NCBI GenBank assembly: GCA_964517465.1
Contig: CAZFEK010000019.1
Location: forward strand, 8,460-72,459
Source: JACPUX01 sp964517465
GTDB lineage: Bacteria > Pseudomonadota > Gammaproteobacteria > Burkholderiales > Casimicrobiaceae
DNA: 64,000 nucleotides
Direction of reading: 5' to 3'
The position numbers and the translations under genes are program-made. The notes below the pieces were generated by a model. The model saw only the letters and a list, made by a program, of their open reading frames with translations. It made no database searches and had not been told where the DNA came from. This document shows positions 16,513 to 25,505 of the stretch, in pieces. Position 1 is the first letter of the stretch, and each line of letters opens with the position of its first letter.

Positions 16513-17520
16513 ATGTTCCGCTTCTTTTTTCGCCGCCTGGCGCTGGTGCTGCCCACCTTTCTGGGCGTCACCTTGCTCGCCTTCGCGCTCATACATCTCA
16601 TTCCCGGCGACCCGGTGGAGAATCTCTCCGGCGAGCGCGGCATGGAACCGGAGCGCAGGGCGCGGCTCTTGCAGCAATTTGGGCTGGATCGGCCCTTGTC
16701 CACGCAATATTTCGATTACATCGGGAGCGTGCTCAAAGGCGATCTGGGCAAATCACTGACAACCCACGAGCCGGTTTTGAAGGAGTTCCTGACACTTTTT
16801 CCGGCCACCGTGGAGCTCGCCTTCTTTGCGTTGTTCTTTGCCGTGGCGCTGGGCATTCCGGCGGGCATCCTTGCCGCCTTGAAGCGGAATACGGCGGCCG
16901 ATTACGCCGTCATGGGCGTTTCACTGACGGGTTATTCCATGCCCATATTCTGGTGGGCCTTGTTGCTGATTCTGTTCTTCTCCGTGCAACTAGGCTGGAC
17001 ACCTGTTTCGGGGCGAATTTCGGTTGCCTTCGACGTCCCGGCGGTCACTGGTTTCATGCTCATCGACGCCTGGCGGGCCGGCGAGCCGGGGGCATTGCGC
17101 TCCGCGCTGTCGCACTTGATCCTCCCTTCCATCGCGCTAGGAACGATTCCTCTGGCGGTAATCGCCAGAATGACCCGGTCGTCCATGCTCGAAGTGCTGC
17201 GCGAGGACTACGTTCGCACCGCCCGCGCCAAGGGGCTGCCCTGGCTCAGAGTGGTGCTGGTGCATGCCTTGCGCAATGCGCTCATCCCGGTGGTTACGGT
17301 GATCGGTCTGCAAGTGGGGCTTTTGCTTTCGGGAGCCATTCTCACCGAAACCATCTTTTCCTGGCCTGGCGTGGGCAACTGGCTCATTCATGGCGTGCTT
17401 TCGCGCGACTATCCGGTGGTGCAAGGGGGCATTCTGCTCGTCGCGACCATCGTCATCGCGGTGAATCTTCTCGTCGACACTCTTTATGGCGTCATCAATC
17501 CAAGAATCCGCCACGCCTGA
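16513..17520 (+). CDS. dppB: Dipeptide ABC transporter permease
   Basis: This is one half of the inner-membrane channel of the dipeptide importer. The 335-residue product has an N-terminal membrane segment (LALVLPTFLGVTLLAFALIHLIPGDP is the family start), five further segments and the EAA loop EDYVRTARAKGLPWLRVVLVHALRNALIPV, which docks to the ATPase subunits. The ribosome site is weak (AAAG), and dispersed repeat copy B lies directly upstream. dppC overlaps its 3' end by 35 nt. Confidence 0.94.
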   Translation: MFRFFFRRLALVLPTFLGVTLLAFALIHLIPGDPVENLSGERGMEPERRARLLQQFGLDRPLSTQYFDYIGSVLKGDLGKSLTTHEPVLKEFLTLFPATVELAFFALFFAVALGIPAGILAALKRNTAADYAVMGVSLTGYSMPIFWWALLLILFFSVQLGWTPVSGRISVAFDVPAVTGFMLIDAWRAGEPGALRSALSHLILPSIALGTIPLAVIARMTRSSMLEVLREDYVRTARAKGLPWLRVVLVHALRNALIPVVTVIGLQVGLLLSGAILTETIFSWPGVGNWLIHGVLSRDYPVVQGGILLVATIVIAVNLLVDTLYGVINPRIRHA

Positions 17521-18397
17521 GTTGGCGCCGCCGGCGCCGCCCGGGCCGCTGCGCGAGTTCTGGGGTTACTTCGCGCAGAACCGGGGAGCGCTGATCGGGC
17601 TTGCCCTGATCGTGCTGTTAGGTCTGTGCGCGGTATTTGCCGACCTCGTCTCGCCGCACCCGCCCAATGAACAATACCGAGATGCAACGCTCACTCCGCC
17701 GGCCTGGGCGGAGGGCGGCTCGGCGAAATTTCTGCTGGGCACCGATCCGGTCGGGCGTGACATCCTCTCGCGGCTGATCCATGGTTCGCGGCTGTCGCTT
17801 TTGATCGGGGGAATCTCGGTCGGACTGTCCTTGGTCTTGGGCGTGATGTTGGGCCTGATCGCCGGTTATTTTCGCGGTTACACCGAGACTTTCATCATGC
17901 GGCTCATGGACATCATGCTGGCGCTGCCCAGTTTGCTCCTGGCGATCGCGGTGGTGGCCATCCTGGGTCCCGGTCTCATCAACGCGATGTATGCCATCGC
18001 CATCGTGCTGCTGCCGCATTACGTCCGTTTGACGCGAGCTGCGGTGATCGGTGAGATGAACAAGGAGTACGTTGCCGCGTCGCGCATCGCGGGCGCCGGG
18101 CATCTGCGCATCATGATCCATACGGTGTTGCCCAATTGCCTTGCGCCGCTGATCGTGCAGGCGACGCTGGGCTTCTCCAATGCCATCCTGGATGCTGCGG
18201 CCTTGGGTTTTTTGGGCCTGGGTGCTCAGCCGCCGACTCCGGAGTGGGGCTCCATGCTGGCTGGCGCGCTGGAGTTCATCCAGCGCGCGTCCTGGGTGGT
18301 CACCTTCCCGGGCCTCGCCATTCTGATCACCGTCTTGGCATTCAACTTGATGGGTGACGGATTGCGGGATGCCCTGGATCCAAAACTCAAGCGATAG
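17486..18397 (+). CDS. dppC: Dipeptide ABC transporter permease
   Basis: This is the second permease of the importer, 303 residues, with the OppC_N domain followed by a BPD_transp_1 domain. FLLGTDPVGRDILSRLIHGSR and the EAA loop NKEYVAASRIAGAGHLRIMIHTVLPN are typical of DppC. The ATG at 17486 lies inside the end of dppB; it is kept because it gives the normal cytoplasmic N-terminus (a proline-rich segment, then FWGYFAQNRGALIGL). A start further in would remove the first membrane segment. Confidence 0.94.
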   Translation: MASSIQESATPELAPPAPPGPLREFWGYFAQNRGALIGLALIVLLGLCAVFADLVSPHPPNEQYRDATLTPPAWAEGGSAKFLLGTDPVGRDILSRLIHGSRLSLLIGGISVGLSLVLGVMLGLIAGYFRGYTETFIMRLMDIMLALPSLLLAIAVVAILGPGLINAMYAIAIVLLPHYVRLTRAAVIGEMNKEYVAASRIAGAGHLRIMIHTVLPNCLAPLIVQATLGFSNAILDAAALGFLGLGAQPPTPEWGSMLAGALEFIQRASWVVTFPGLAILITVLAFNLMGDGLRDALDPKLKR

Positions 18398-18404
18398 GCC
18401 TGGC

Positions 18405-19421
18405 ATGCCCTTGCTCGAAGTCAAAAGTCTGCGCGTTGCCTTTGGATCGGCCGAAGCCCCGTTCCTGGCGGTGGACGGGGTAGACCTAGCCGTCGATGCC
18501 GGCGAAATTATCGGAGTCGTCGGCGAATCGGGGTCGGGCAAGAGCGTCACCGCGCTGGCGTTGATGGGACTGGTGGATTTCCCCGGGCGGGTGACCGCCG
18601 ATCGGCTGGCCTTTGGCGGCCGCGACCTCCTGGCGATGACCGAGACAGAACGCCGCGGACTTCTCGGCAAAGATATCGCCATGATCTTCCAGGATCCCAT
18701 GACCAGCCTCAACCCTTGTTATACGGTGGCCGATCAGTTGGTCGAAACGCTGCGAGTTCATGAGGGGGGAAGCCGCCGCGTTTTGCGTGCCCGCGCGCTC
18801 GAGCTGCTGCGCGCCGTCGACATCCCCGATCCCCAGTCGCGTCTCGAAGCTTATCCGCACCAACTATCGGGGGGCATGTCGCAAAGGGTGATGATCGCCA
18901 TGGCAATTGCCTGCAACCCGAAGTTGCTCGTTGCCGATGAGCCCACAACGGCCTTGGACGTCACGGTACAGGCGCAAATCCTTGAACTGCTGGCCTCGCT
19001 GCAAAGGGAGCGAAACATGGCGCTCCTGCTCATCACCCACGATCTTGCCGTGGTCGCCGAAACGGCCCAGAAGGTAGTGGTGATGTATGCCGGCCAAGAA
19101 GTGGAGACGGGGCGCGTGCCGCAGATTTTCACCGCGCCTCGCCATCCCTACACCCAGGCGCTGTTGGCCGCTTTGCCCGAGCACAACGTGGGGGCGCGGC
19201 GCATCGCCGCGCTGGCTGGCGTGGTCCCCGGACAGTACGACCGGCCTCGCGGTTGCCTGCTTTCGCCGCGCTGCCCCTATGTTTCCGCCAAGTGTCGCGA
19301 ACTTGCGCCGCCGCTGTCAGGTGAGGATTGGAGCCAAGTGCGCTGCCATTTTCCGCTGACCTCGGCCGGACTGCCGAGCGAAGGCGGGCGGGAACCCGCA
19401 GGCGCACAGGTGACGGCATGA
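18405..19421 (+). CDS. dppD: Dipeptide ABC transporter ATP-binding protein
   Basis: The 338-residue ATPase starts at ATG 18405, 8 nt after dppC, giving MPLLEVKSLRVAFG. Walker A is GESGSGKS at about 40-47, the signature is LSGGMSQRV, and Walker B is LLVADEPTTALD. The C-terminal oligopeptide-transporter domain keeps the four-cysteine set (GCLLSPRCPYVSAKC and later RCHF) seen in Dpp/Opp ATPases, for which an Fe-S cluster has been reported in at least one family member. Its stop overlaps the start of dppF (ATGA). Confidence 0.94.
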   Translation: MPLLEVKSLRVAFGSAEAPFLAVDGVDLAVDAGEIIGVVGESGSGKSVTALALMGLVDFPGRVTADRLAFGGRDLLAMTETERRGLLGKDIAMIFQDPMTSLNPCYTVADQLVETLRVHEGGSRRVLRARALELLRAVDIPDPQSRLEAYPHQLSGGMSQRVMIAMAIACNPKLLVADEPTTALDVTVQAQILELLASLQRERNMALLLITHDLAVVAETAQKVVVMYAGQEVETGRVPQIFTAPRHPYTQALLAALPEHNVGARRIAALAGVVPGQYDRPRGCLLSPRCPYVSAKCRELAPPLSGEDWSQVRCHFPLTSAGLPSEGGREPAGAQVTA

Positions 19422-20386
19422 GCGCGGTTCTGGAAGTCGCCGACCTCGCGCGCCACTACAGTGTCTCGCAAGGGTTTTTAAGACCCAAGGCGACGGCGCG
19501 TGCCTTGGACGGGGTGAGCTTTACGCTCGCGAAGGGCAAAACGCTCGCGGTGGTCGGTGAATCGGGCTGCGGCAAATCGACGCTCGCGCGCCAGCTCACC
19601 CTCATCGAAGAGCCCACGCGAGGCCACCTGCGGCTGGACGGCATCGATGCCGTCGGTGCCGATCGCGCCACCCGGCAACGCTTGCGGCCTTGGGTGCAAA
19701 TGGTGTTCCAGAACCCTTACGCCTCGCTCAACCCGCGCAAGAAGGTGGCCGCCATGCTCGACGAGCCGCTCCTTCTGAACACCGAAGCAAACGCCGACGA
19801 GCGTGCCCGGAAGGTTGCTGCGATGATGGCGCGGGTCGGTCTCAGGCCCGAGCACGCGCGGCGTTATCCGCATATGTTTTCGGGGGGGCAGCGCCAGCGC
19901 ATCGCCATCGCCAGGGCGCTGATGGTGCAGCCGAAGATCGTAGTCGCCGACGAGCCCGTTTCGGCGCTCGATGTTTCCATTCAGGCGCAGGTGCTGAACC
20001 TCCTGATGGATTTGCAGGAAGAGCTGCAAGTCGCCTACGTATTTATTTCACATAACCTCGCAGTCGTGCGTCACATTGCCGATGATGTTCTGGTGATGTA
20101 TCTCGGCAAAGTGGTCGAGGAGGGGCCGAAGGGCGCGATTTTTTCGGCCCCGGTCCACCCCTACACGCGCGCCCTGCTGGCCAGTACCCCAGTGCTCGAT
20201 GCGCGAGAGCGCCGAGCGCGCATCGTTTTGCAAGGCGAATTGCCCTCACCCCTCGACCCGCCGCCCGGCTGCGCCTTTCACCAGCGCTGCCCGCAGGCGA
20301 CCGCGCACTGCGCGTCCGCGGTGCCGCAATTGCGCGATTTCGAGGGGCGGCGCGTCGCTTGCCACCGCGCCGGGGAAATCGGCTAG
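19418..20386 (+). CDS. dppF: Dipeptide ABC transporter ATP-binding protein
   Basis: This is the second ATPase of the importer, 322 residues from the ATG that overlaps the dppD stop codon. Walker A is GESGCGKS, the signature is FSGGQRQRI, and Walker B is IVVADEPVSALD. The four-cysteine C-terminal motif recurs (GCAFHQRCPQATAHC, then ACHRAGE). It ends the operon. The 253 bp after it (20387-20639) hold no gene I can support; they contain a GC-rich inverted repeat around CCCCGGGG at 20603-20610 that may end transcription from both sides. Confidence 0.94.
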   Translation: MSAVLEVADLARHYSVSQGFLRPKATARALDGVSFTLAKGKTLAVVGESGCGKSTLARQLTLIEEPTRGHLRLDGIDAVGADRATRQRLRPWVQMVFQNPYASLNPRKKVAAMLDEPLLLNTEANADERARKVAAMMARVGLRPEHARRYPHMFSGGQRQRIAIARALMVQPKIVVADEPVSALDVSIQAQVLNLLMDLQEELQVAYVFISHNLAVVRHIADDVLVMYLGKVVEEGPKGAIFSAPVHPYTRALLASTPVLDARERRARIVLQGELPSPLDPPPGCAFHQRCPQATAHCASAVPQLRDFEGRRVACHRAGEIG

Positions 20387-20639
20387 ACCACCGCCAGCGA
20401 GGCGACGATCCCGGGAGCGGCCGCTGGGCGCGCCGCCACCAAGCTTGCCAGCGGCGCCCAGGCGAAGAACAGCGACAAGGCGGTGTCCTGCCGGCGCCCC
20501 CCCGGTGCTTTCATGATTCCGATTTTGCGCGCCTGCCGCGCCTGCATCGCGGCGAGCGAATCCCCGAGCATCGATTGTCGCCGTGCCCGCCTCCCCCGCT
20601 TCCCCGGGGAAGGGGGGGCTGGCGTCGCGCTCGCGGCGC

Positions 20640-21323
20640 TCAGGCCAAAGGCTGCGCGCGCAGGCTTTGGCTGTTGAGCAAGGCATCGATCACCATGCGG
20701 CGGGAATCTTCGATTTCTTTGCGCGCCAGGCTTTCCGCGGCGCCGGCGTCGCCGCGCGCCAGGGCGGCGACGAGGCTGCGATGGTCGTGGCGCAATTCGC
20801 GAGTTCGGTCGCGCAGGGCGAGGCCAAGGTGCATCACCCGGGTCATGCGATCGAGCAGCTCGGCGAGCGCGCGGGTGAGCAGGCTGTTTCGCGTGGCGTG
20901 CGCGATCGTGAGATGGAACTCGCGATTGGCTTGGAGAAAGGTCAAGGTGCTTCGGGCGTTGCCGGGCACGTAGCGCTGGTTCGCCAGCTTGCGCAGGCGC
21001 CCGAGTTCGCTTGCGTTGACCCGACCGGCGGCGAGCTTGGCAGCCGCGGGTTCCAGGAGCAGCCTCAGTTCATAAAGTTCGTGCACGTCCTGCAGGGTAA
21101 TCGGCGTGATCAGCGTCGCCTTGCGGGCCTCGGAGAGAATCCAGCCCTCCTGGCGCAATCGCGCGAGCGCCGCGCGCACCGGCGCTTTGCCGCAGGCGTA
21201 GGTTTGGGCGAGCATGGTTTCCGAAACCCGCAGGCCCGGCGTCAGGCGGCATGTGACGATGTCCTCGCGCAGACGTACGTGCACGGCGTCGGTTTCGGTG
21301 GTGATGTCGGCGTGGCGGGGCAT
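20640..21323 (-). CDS. GntR family (FadR subfamily) transcriptional regulator
   Basis: The 227-residue product has an N-terminal winged helix (about residues 12-75, with LRVSETMLAQTYACGKAPVRAALARL) and an all-helical FCD ligand-binding domain with metal-type histidines (NREFHLTIAHAT and DHRSLVAAL). It is transcribed away from the cystathionine beta-lyase-like gene, and a 14-bp dyad lies between the two, so it probably controls that gene and itself. The effector is unknown; FCD regulators usually sense small organic acids or amino-acid derivatives. Confidence 0.88.
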   Translation of the reverse strand: MPRHADITTETDAVHVRLREDIVTCRLTPGLRVSETMLAQTYACGKAPVRAALARLRQEGWILSEARKATLITPITLQDVHELYELRLLLEPAAAKLAAGRVNASELGRLRKLANQRYVPGNARSTLTFLQANREFHLTIAHATRNSLLTRALAELLDRMTRVMHLGLALRDRTRELRHDHRSLVAALARGDAGAAESLARKEIEDSRRMVIDALLNSQSLRAQPLA

Positions 21324-21365
21324 GTTTGAATCGGGTCGGCTGGCAAAACTTTAGCGTCTCGCTCT

Positions 21366-21416
21366 CTGACCTGTCAATCGGAATGATTGACATGTCAGAT
21401 TGGCATGTTCGATAAT
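21366..21416 (+). promoter_or_regulatory. Promoter and operator between the GntR gene and the PLP lyase gene
   Basis: Two 14-bp arms (21366-21379 and 21385-21398) are inverted repeats with one mismatch, centred on GGAAT. The right arm contains the -35 box TTGACA (21387-21392), and GATAAT (21411-21416) follows after 18 nt. A protein bound to the dyad would cover the -35 region of the lyase gene. Confidence 0.65.
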
Positions 21417-21449
21417 CGCCCAATACCTCCTCAGCAAGCGAGCCCAGGC

Positions 21450-22604
21450 ATGAAAGACGCGACGCGACTCACCCATCTCGGGCGCAATGGCCATCATGGT
21501 TTCGTCAATCCGCCGGTTGAACGCGGCTCGACGGTGCTCTTTCCGGGCATCGCCGCTCTCAAGGAAGCAACTGGCACCCCCAAAGCCTATGGTCGCTACG
21601 GCAGCGCCACCAGCTGGGCCTTGCAGGAGGCCTTGTGCGAGCTCGAAGGCGGCCACAAGACGCTGCTCGCGCCTTCGGGTCTGGCCGCCATCACCACGAC
21701 GCTCTTGGCGATTACCAAGCCGGGGGACCATTTGTTGGTGGCCGATTCGGTCTATGGGCCGACCCGCAGCTTCTGCGACAGGGTTTTGCAACGGCAAGGG
21801 GTGAGCACCACTTATTACGATCCGCTGGTAGGCGGCGGTATTGCCGCGCAATTGCGCCCCGAAACCGTGGCGATTTACGCCGAATCCCCGGGTTCGCTCA
21901 GTTTCGAGATGCAGGACTTGCCTGGCCTCGCGCAAGCGGCGCATGCGCGAGGGGCGCTGCTGGTTGCCGACAATACCTGGCTCACGCCGCTTTATTCCCG
22001 GGCTTTCGAGCATGGCGTGGATATCTCGGTACATGCGGGGACGAAATATATCGGCGGCCATTCCGACGTTCTGCTTGGCGTCATCACCTGCAATGCCCGC
22101 GCCTACCCCCAAGTTCAGGCGATGCACCACGATCTCGGGCTGGCCTACAGCCCCGACGATGCCTACCTCGCGCTGCGGGGCCTGCGCACCCTGGGGCTGC
22201 GCCTGCAGCGCCATGTCGAAACTGCGAACCGGCTCACCGATTGGCTGGCCGCCAGGCCGGAAGTGCGCCGGGTGATTTATCCGGCCCGCCCCGGGGATGA
22301 AGGCCATGCGCTTTGGACGAAAAACCATGGCGGCGCCTGCGGGCTATTCGCCATCGAACTGCTGGACTACTCTCGCGCCGCGGTGCAGGCCATGGTCGAT
22401 GGTTTGCGCTATTTCGGCATGGGTTACTCTTGGGGAGGCTTTGAAAGCCTGGTGCTTTCCATCGACCCGGCGCCGACGCGCCGGGCCCGAGCCTGGCCTG
22501 CGAGCGGGCCGGTGCTGCGCCTGCACGTTGGGCTGGAGGCGCCGGAAGATCTGATCGCCGACCTCGAGGCCGGTTTCGCCCGCTTGGCTGCCGCGGGCGC
22601 GTAG
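21450..22604 (+). CDS. Cystathionine beta-lyase-like PLP-dependent enzyme (Cys/Met metabolism family)
   Basis: The 384-residue product belongs to the Cys/Met PLP family. ATG 21450 gives MKDATRLTHLGRNGHHGFVNPPV, the start typical of cystathionine beta-lyases. The PLP lysine is in SVHAGTKYIGGHSD, and the cofactor aspartate in LVADNTWLTPLYSRAFEHG. YGRYGSATSWALQEALCELEG and MGYSWGGFESL are also typical of MetC-type lyases. It probably cleaves cystathionine to homocysteine or acts on a related thioether. The divergent GntR gene and strong operator suggest substrate-dependent control, which is less usual for housekeeping metC. Confidence 0.87.
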   Translation: MKDATRLTHLGRNGHHGFVNPPVERGSTVLFPGIAALKEATGTPKAYGRYGSATSWALQEALCELEGGHKTLLAPSGLAAITTTLLAITKPGDHLLVADSVYGPTRSFCDRVLQRQGVSTTYYDPLVGGGIAAQLRPETVAIYAESPGSLSFEMQDLPGLAQAAHARGALLVADNTWLTPLYSRAFEHGVDISVHAGTKYIGGHSDVLLGVITCNARAYPQVQAMHHDLGLAYSPDDAYLALRGLRTLGLRLQRHVETANRLTDWLAARPEVRRVIYPARPGDEGHALWTKNHGGACGLFAIELLDYSRAAVQAMVDGLRYFGMGYSWGGFESLVLSIDPAPTRRARAWPASGPVLRLHVGLEAPEDLIADLEAGFARLAAAGA

Positions 22605-22627
22605 CCGGCCTTGCGCCGCGCCGGAAC

Positions 22628-24265
22628 TCAGGCGCGGAATGAAGCCACCGCTACTTCCAAGCTGCTGGAGAGCTGCTCTAGTTGCTGCACCGCGCTGGAG
22701 GACTGTTGCGTGGCGCTATTGTTGGCTTCGACCATACGAACGATTTCATCGATGTTGCGGGCGATGTCGCTGCTGGCGGTACTTTGCTCGCGCACCGCGG
22801 CTGCGATTTCGTCGACGCCGCGAGCGGCATTGGAGACGGAATCCTTAGCGGAGTGAATCACCGTTTCCAGTTCGCCCAGATGCGTCTGGCAAGAGGCCAG
22901 GGACTGCGTGCCCTCTTCGAGCGTCTGCTCGACTACTGAGGACTGGTCGCCCAAAGTCTGGGTCACTTTCTGAATCTGGTTGGCGGATTCCGCCGAGCGC
23001 TCGGCCAGTCCGCGCACCGCGTCAGCCACGACCGCAAATCCGCGGCCCTGTTCCCCGGCTCGCGCCGCTTCGATGGCGGCGTTGAGCGCCAGCAGGTTGG
23101 TCTGGTCGGCGATGTCCTTGACTTGTTTGGTCATATCCACGATGGACGCGGTGCTCTGCACGAACTCGCCGACCGAGTGATTGATCTTGTCGAAAGTTGT
23201 TCGAACCTGGCCGATTTCATGCACCAAGCGGGCCAGACAGTTCGCGCCGCTTTCCGTCTGATCCAGGCTCTGCTTGGCGGTGGTCTTGACGTGGTCCGCG
23301 CTGTCGGAGATCGAGGCGATGCTTACCGTCATCTGTTGCATCGTCGCCGCGACCGCGGCGGCGGCGTCGGCCTGCCGAGTCGATCCTTCGGAAACGACCC
23401 GCGCGGTTTGTCCCAAGCCTCGGGAGGCAACGGAAACGGCCCTGGATTCATGTAAGACCTTGCGCACCGCGTTCTGGAAGCTGGCGATCAGCTCGTCGAA
23501 AGCAGAGGCGGTCTGCGCAATTTCATCCTTGCCATCGAGGCCTACACGGCGCGTAAGATCTCCCGTGCGCAATTGCTGGGCCGCAGTTTTGATCCGCTCC
23601 ACGGCGGCGATGATATGGGCGCGCACGGCGAAGCTCACGACCAAAGCCAGCACGATCGAAAGCAGCACCACGATCGCCTGGGTTCGCACCACTACCGCGG
23701 ATACGTTCTGCGCCTGCTCATAAGCCTGCGCGCTCAGGCGCTGCTCGAGATCGAGCAGGGCCTGGAAGGACTTTTCCACGGTGGCGAATTCTTTGGCGGT
23801 GACGCTCATGACGGTGGTGCCGGTGGCGTAGTCGACCGCGGCGATGTCCAAGACGTCGACCGTCGATTTGGCGAAGACGCCGAATTGTTTGAGCAGTGCA
23901 TCCAGGGCGCGCTTTTCTTCCTCTTCGATTCCTTCCAACTTGCCGGCTTTTTCCAGGCTGGCTTTGACTTTCGCCAGCCGCCCTTGAATGGCTTTGCCCA
24001 TTTCCTCCAAGCGCTGCTGCGGGAAGTTGGATGCTGCCGCAGACAAGAGCTGATAGGTGGCGCCGTAGGTTCCGAGAGTTTCGCTCGCCGCCTCGGCCAC
24101 CAAACGAAAGCTCTGGAAGCGGACCTGATAGATCTTTTCCAGCGCGGCCTGTTGCTGGCGCACGCCGTAATGTGAAGTGCCCGCAAGCACCAAAAGAAGC
24201 AAGAGGACGGCCATGGGGGCAAGCAGCAGCTTGGCGCCGATGCTCAGGCGAGAGAGTGCATTCAT
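22628..24265 (-). CDS. Methyl-accepting chemotaxis protein
   Basis: The 545-residue chemoreceptor has membrane segments at about 12-32 and 194-214 around a helical periplasmic domain of roughly 160 residues (four-helix-bundle type). A HAMP domain follows (about 215-268), then a cytoplasmic signalling domain with the conserved hairpin tip near 385-420 (IADQTNLLALNAAIEAARAG, FAVVADAVRGLAERS). It lacks a C-terminal CheB/CheR-tethering pentapeptide. A gene for a free periplasmic Cache protein lies 71 nt upstream in the same direction, so the two probably form one sensing unit. Confidence 0.93.
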   Translation of the reverse strand: MNALSRLSIGAKLLLAPMAVLLLLLVLAGTSHYGVRQQQAALEKIYQVRFQSFRLVAEAASETLGTYGATYQLLSAAASNFPQQRLEEMGKAIQGRLAKVKASLEKAGKLEGIEEEEKRALDALLKQFGVFAKSTVDVLDIAAVDYATGTTVMSVTAKEFATVEKSFQALLDLEQRLSAQAYEQAQNVSAVVVRTQAIVVLLSIVLALVVSFAVRAHIIAAVERIKTAAQQLRTGDLTRRVGLDGKDEIAQTASAFDELIASFQNAVRKVLHESRAVSVASRGLGQTARVVSEGSTRQADAAAAVAATMQQMTVSIASISDSADHVKTTAKQSLDQTESGANCLARLVHEIGQVRTTFDKINHSVGEFVQSTASIVDMTKQVKDIADQTNLLALNAAIEAARAGEQGRGFAVVADAVRGLAERSAESANQIQKVTQTLGDQSSVVEQTLEEGTQSLASCQTHLGELETVIHSAKDSVSNAARGVDEIAAAVREQSTASSDIARNIDEIVRMVEANNSATQQSSSAVQQLEQLSSSLEVAVASFRA

Positions 24266-24336
24266 GGCAGACTCTTTTCCATCGTGTTGTCGTCGAATGG
24301 TGCCGGCGGCCTTGGCGGCCGGCCCAGAGACCGTGG

Positions 24337-24801
24337 CTACTTATAGATCCCTACTCCGATGAACCCGTCGAAACCCGGGACTCGCACTACATAAGACGAC
24401 TTCGGTTCGGTTTTCTTGGTTTGTGGGTTGGTGAACATGTAGTCGACCCAGCCGGTTCCTTTGCTTTGCGCCATGTCGATCATGGATTTGATGAAGGTCT
24501 GACCATTGGCGTCCTTCAGGTCGATCATGTTCTTCCCCACCAAAGCTTTGTTGCCGCCGTGGGCGACGGTTACGCCGTCGAATTTGACCACGAAGACGTA
24601 AAGATCGCGATCCTGCCATTTTCCGTCTTTGGCGGTGAAATCTTCGAACGCTTTGTCCATGCCCGCCGCCTTGATATGCGCCAGGCCTTTTTCGACCAAG
24701 GCCTTGGCCTGGTCTGCGCTTCCGCGGTCCTGCGCAAAAGCGTTGCCCATGGCAGCCAGGGCAAAGAAAAGGATGGTGGCAAAGCGCAGGATCGATTTCA
24801 T
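24337..24801 (-). CDS. Periplasmic single-Cache domain sensor protein
   Basis: The 154-residue product has a signal peptide (MKSILRFATILFFALAAMGNAFAQ) and little else but a Cache fold: DQAKALVEKGLAHIKAAG, FTAKDGKWQDRDLYVFVV, GVTVAHGGNKALVGKNMIDLKD and GWVDYMFTNPQTKKTEPKSS follow the order of Cache-type (sCache_2) modules. It has no transmembrane segment after the signal peptide, so it should be soluble in the periplasm. Placement just upstream of a chemoreceptor gene suggests it binds a ligand and docks on that receptor, by analogy with other periplasmic binding proteins used in chemotaxis. Confidence 0.82.
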   Translation of the reverse strand: MKSILRFATILFFALAAMGNAFAQDRGSADQAKALVEKGLAHIKAAGMDKAFEDFTAKDGKWQDRDLYVFVVKFDGVTVAHGGNKALVGKNMIDLKDANGQTFIKSMIDMAQSKGTGWVDYMFTNPQTKKTEPKSSYVVRVPGFDGFIGVGIYK

Positions 24802-24961
24802 ATTGGCAATCTCCGGTGGTGAGTGTGGTCGAGCTTTCCGAGGGCGACGGCACCGCGGCCGCAGCTCTTTCGACCAGTCGGCCGGAAAGAACTTGCGCCG
24901 TCAGGGAACTTAACGGACGGGCGAAGGAAAGCTTTAGGGCAAGCCGAGGGATTGCGCCGTC

Positions 24962-24977
24962 TGGGCGCTTGCGCCCA
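24962..24977 (-). terminator. Hairpin after queF
   Basis: TGGGCGC-TT-GCGCCCA is a perfect 7-bp stem just past the queF stop codon. It lacks a T run on the minus strand, so it may stabilise the message rather than terminate it. Confidence 0.4.
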
Positions 24978-24979
24978 AC

Positions 24980-25399
24980 TCAGCCGCGGATGTTGCTTTG
25001 GGGCGGGAAGTGCGTCAGCTCCACGCGGGGCAGGGGGGTCCAGCCGCCGGCGCGATGCTCGGCCACGACGTTGGTGAAGATGCCGCCTCGCACATACCAT
25101 TTGGCGGTCACGCGCAGGAAGCGGGGGGCGAGCGCCGCGACCAAATCGTCCAGAATGCGATTGGTGACGGCTTCATGGAAGGCCCCCTCGTCGCGGTAGG
25201 ACCACATGTAGAGCTTGAGGCTTTTCAGCTCCACGCAACGGGCCTCGGGGATGATGTCCAGGGCAAAAACCGCGAAGTCCGGCTGGCCGGTTAGCGGGCA
25301 CAGGCAGGTAAACTCTGGAATTTCGATGTGAATGTGATAATCCCGCCCGGGCTGGGGGTTGGGAAAGGTGTCCAGGGTCTTGCTTGCTTGAGTGCTCAT
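24980..25399 (-). CDS. queF: NADPH-dependent 7-cyano-7-deazaguanine reductase
   Basis: QueF reduces preQ0 to preQ1 in queuosine synthesis for tRNA. The 139-residue product is the short unimodular type. The catalytic cysteine is C34 in FTCLCPLTGQPDF, with the catalytic aspartate in QPDF; VELKSLKLYMWSYRDEGAFHE is the family substrate and NADPH region. ATG 25399 is chosen because longer frames run into smc. It is divergent from smc with a shared palindromic -10 element between them. The rest of the 24802-24979 gap shows no gene. Confidence 0.93.
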   Translation of the reverse strand: MSTQASKTLDTFPNPQPGRDYHIHIEIPEFTCLCPLTGQPDFAVFALDIIPEARCVELKSLKLYMWSYRDEGAFHEAVTNRILDDLVAALAPRFLRVTAKWYVRGGIFTNVVAEHRAGGWTPLPRVELTHFPPQSNIRG

Positions 25400-25425
25400 G
25401 CGGGCAGGAAGGATGGCGGGTTCGG

Positions 25426-25437
25426 GTATAATTATAC
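25426..25437. promoter_or_regulatory. Symmetric bidirectional -10 element between queF and smc
   Basis: GTATAATTATAC is a perfect 12-bp palindrome that presents TATAAT on both strands (25427-25432 on plus; 25436-25431 on minus). Start sites would fall near 25439 for smc and near 25424 for queF. Neither side has a good -35 box. Confidence 0.55.
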
Positions 25438-25505
25438 GCTTTGCCGCCAGGCGCCCCAGCCACTCGGGCAGGGCAAGGCGCGGCGCCTCGATACCTCGAA
25501 ACCCA

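Noticed and set aside
20383..20571. A 62-codon minus-strand frame after dppF
   Set aside because: It has no ribosome site or recognisable family, and its low-complexity Ala/Arg/Pro end is expected from GC-rich non-coding DNA.
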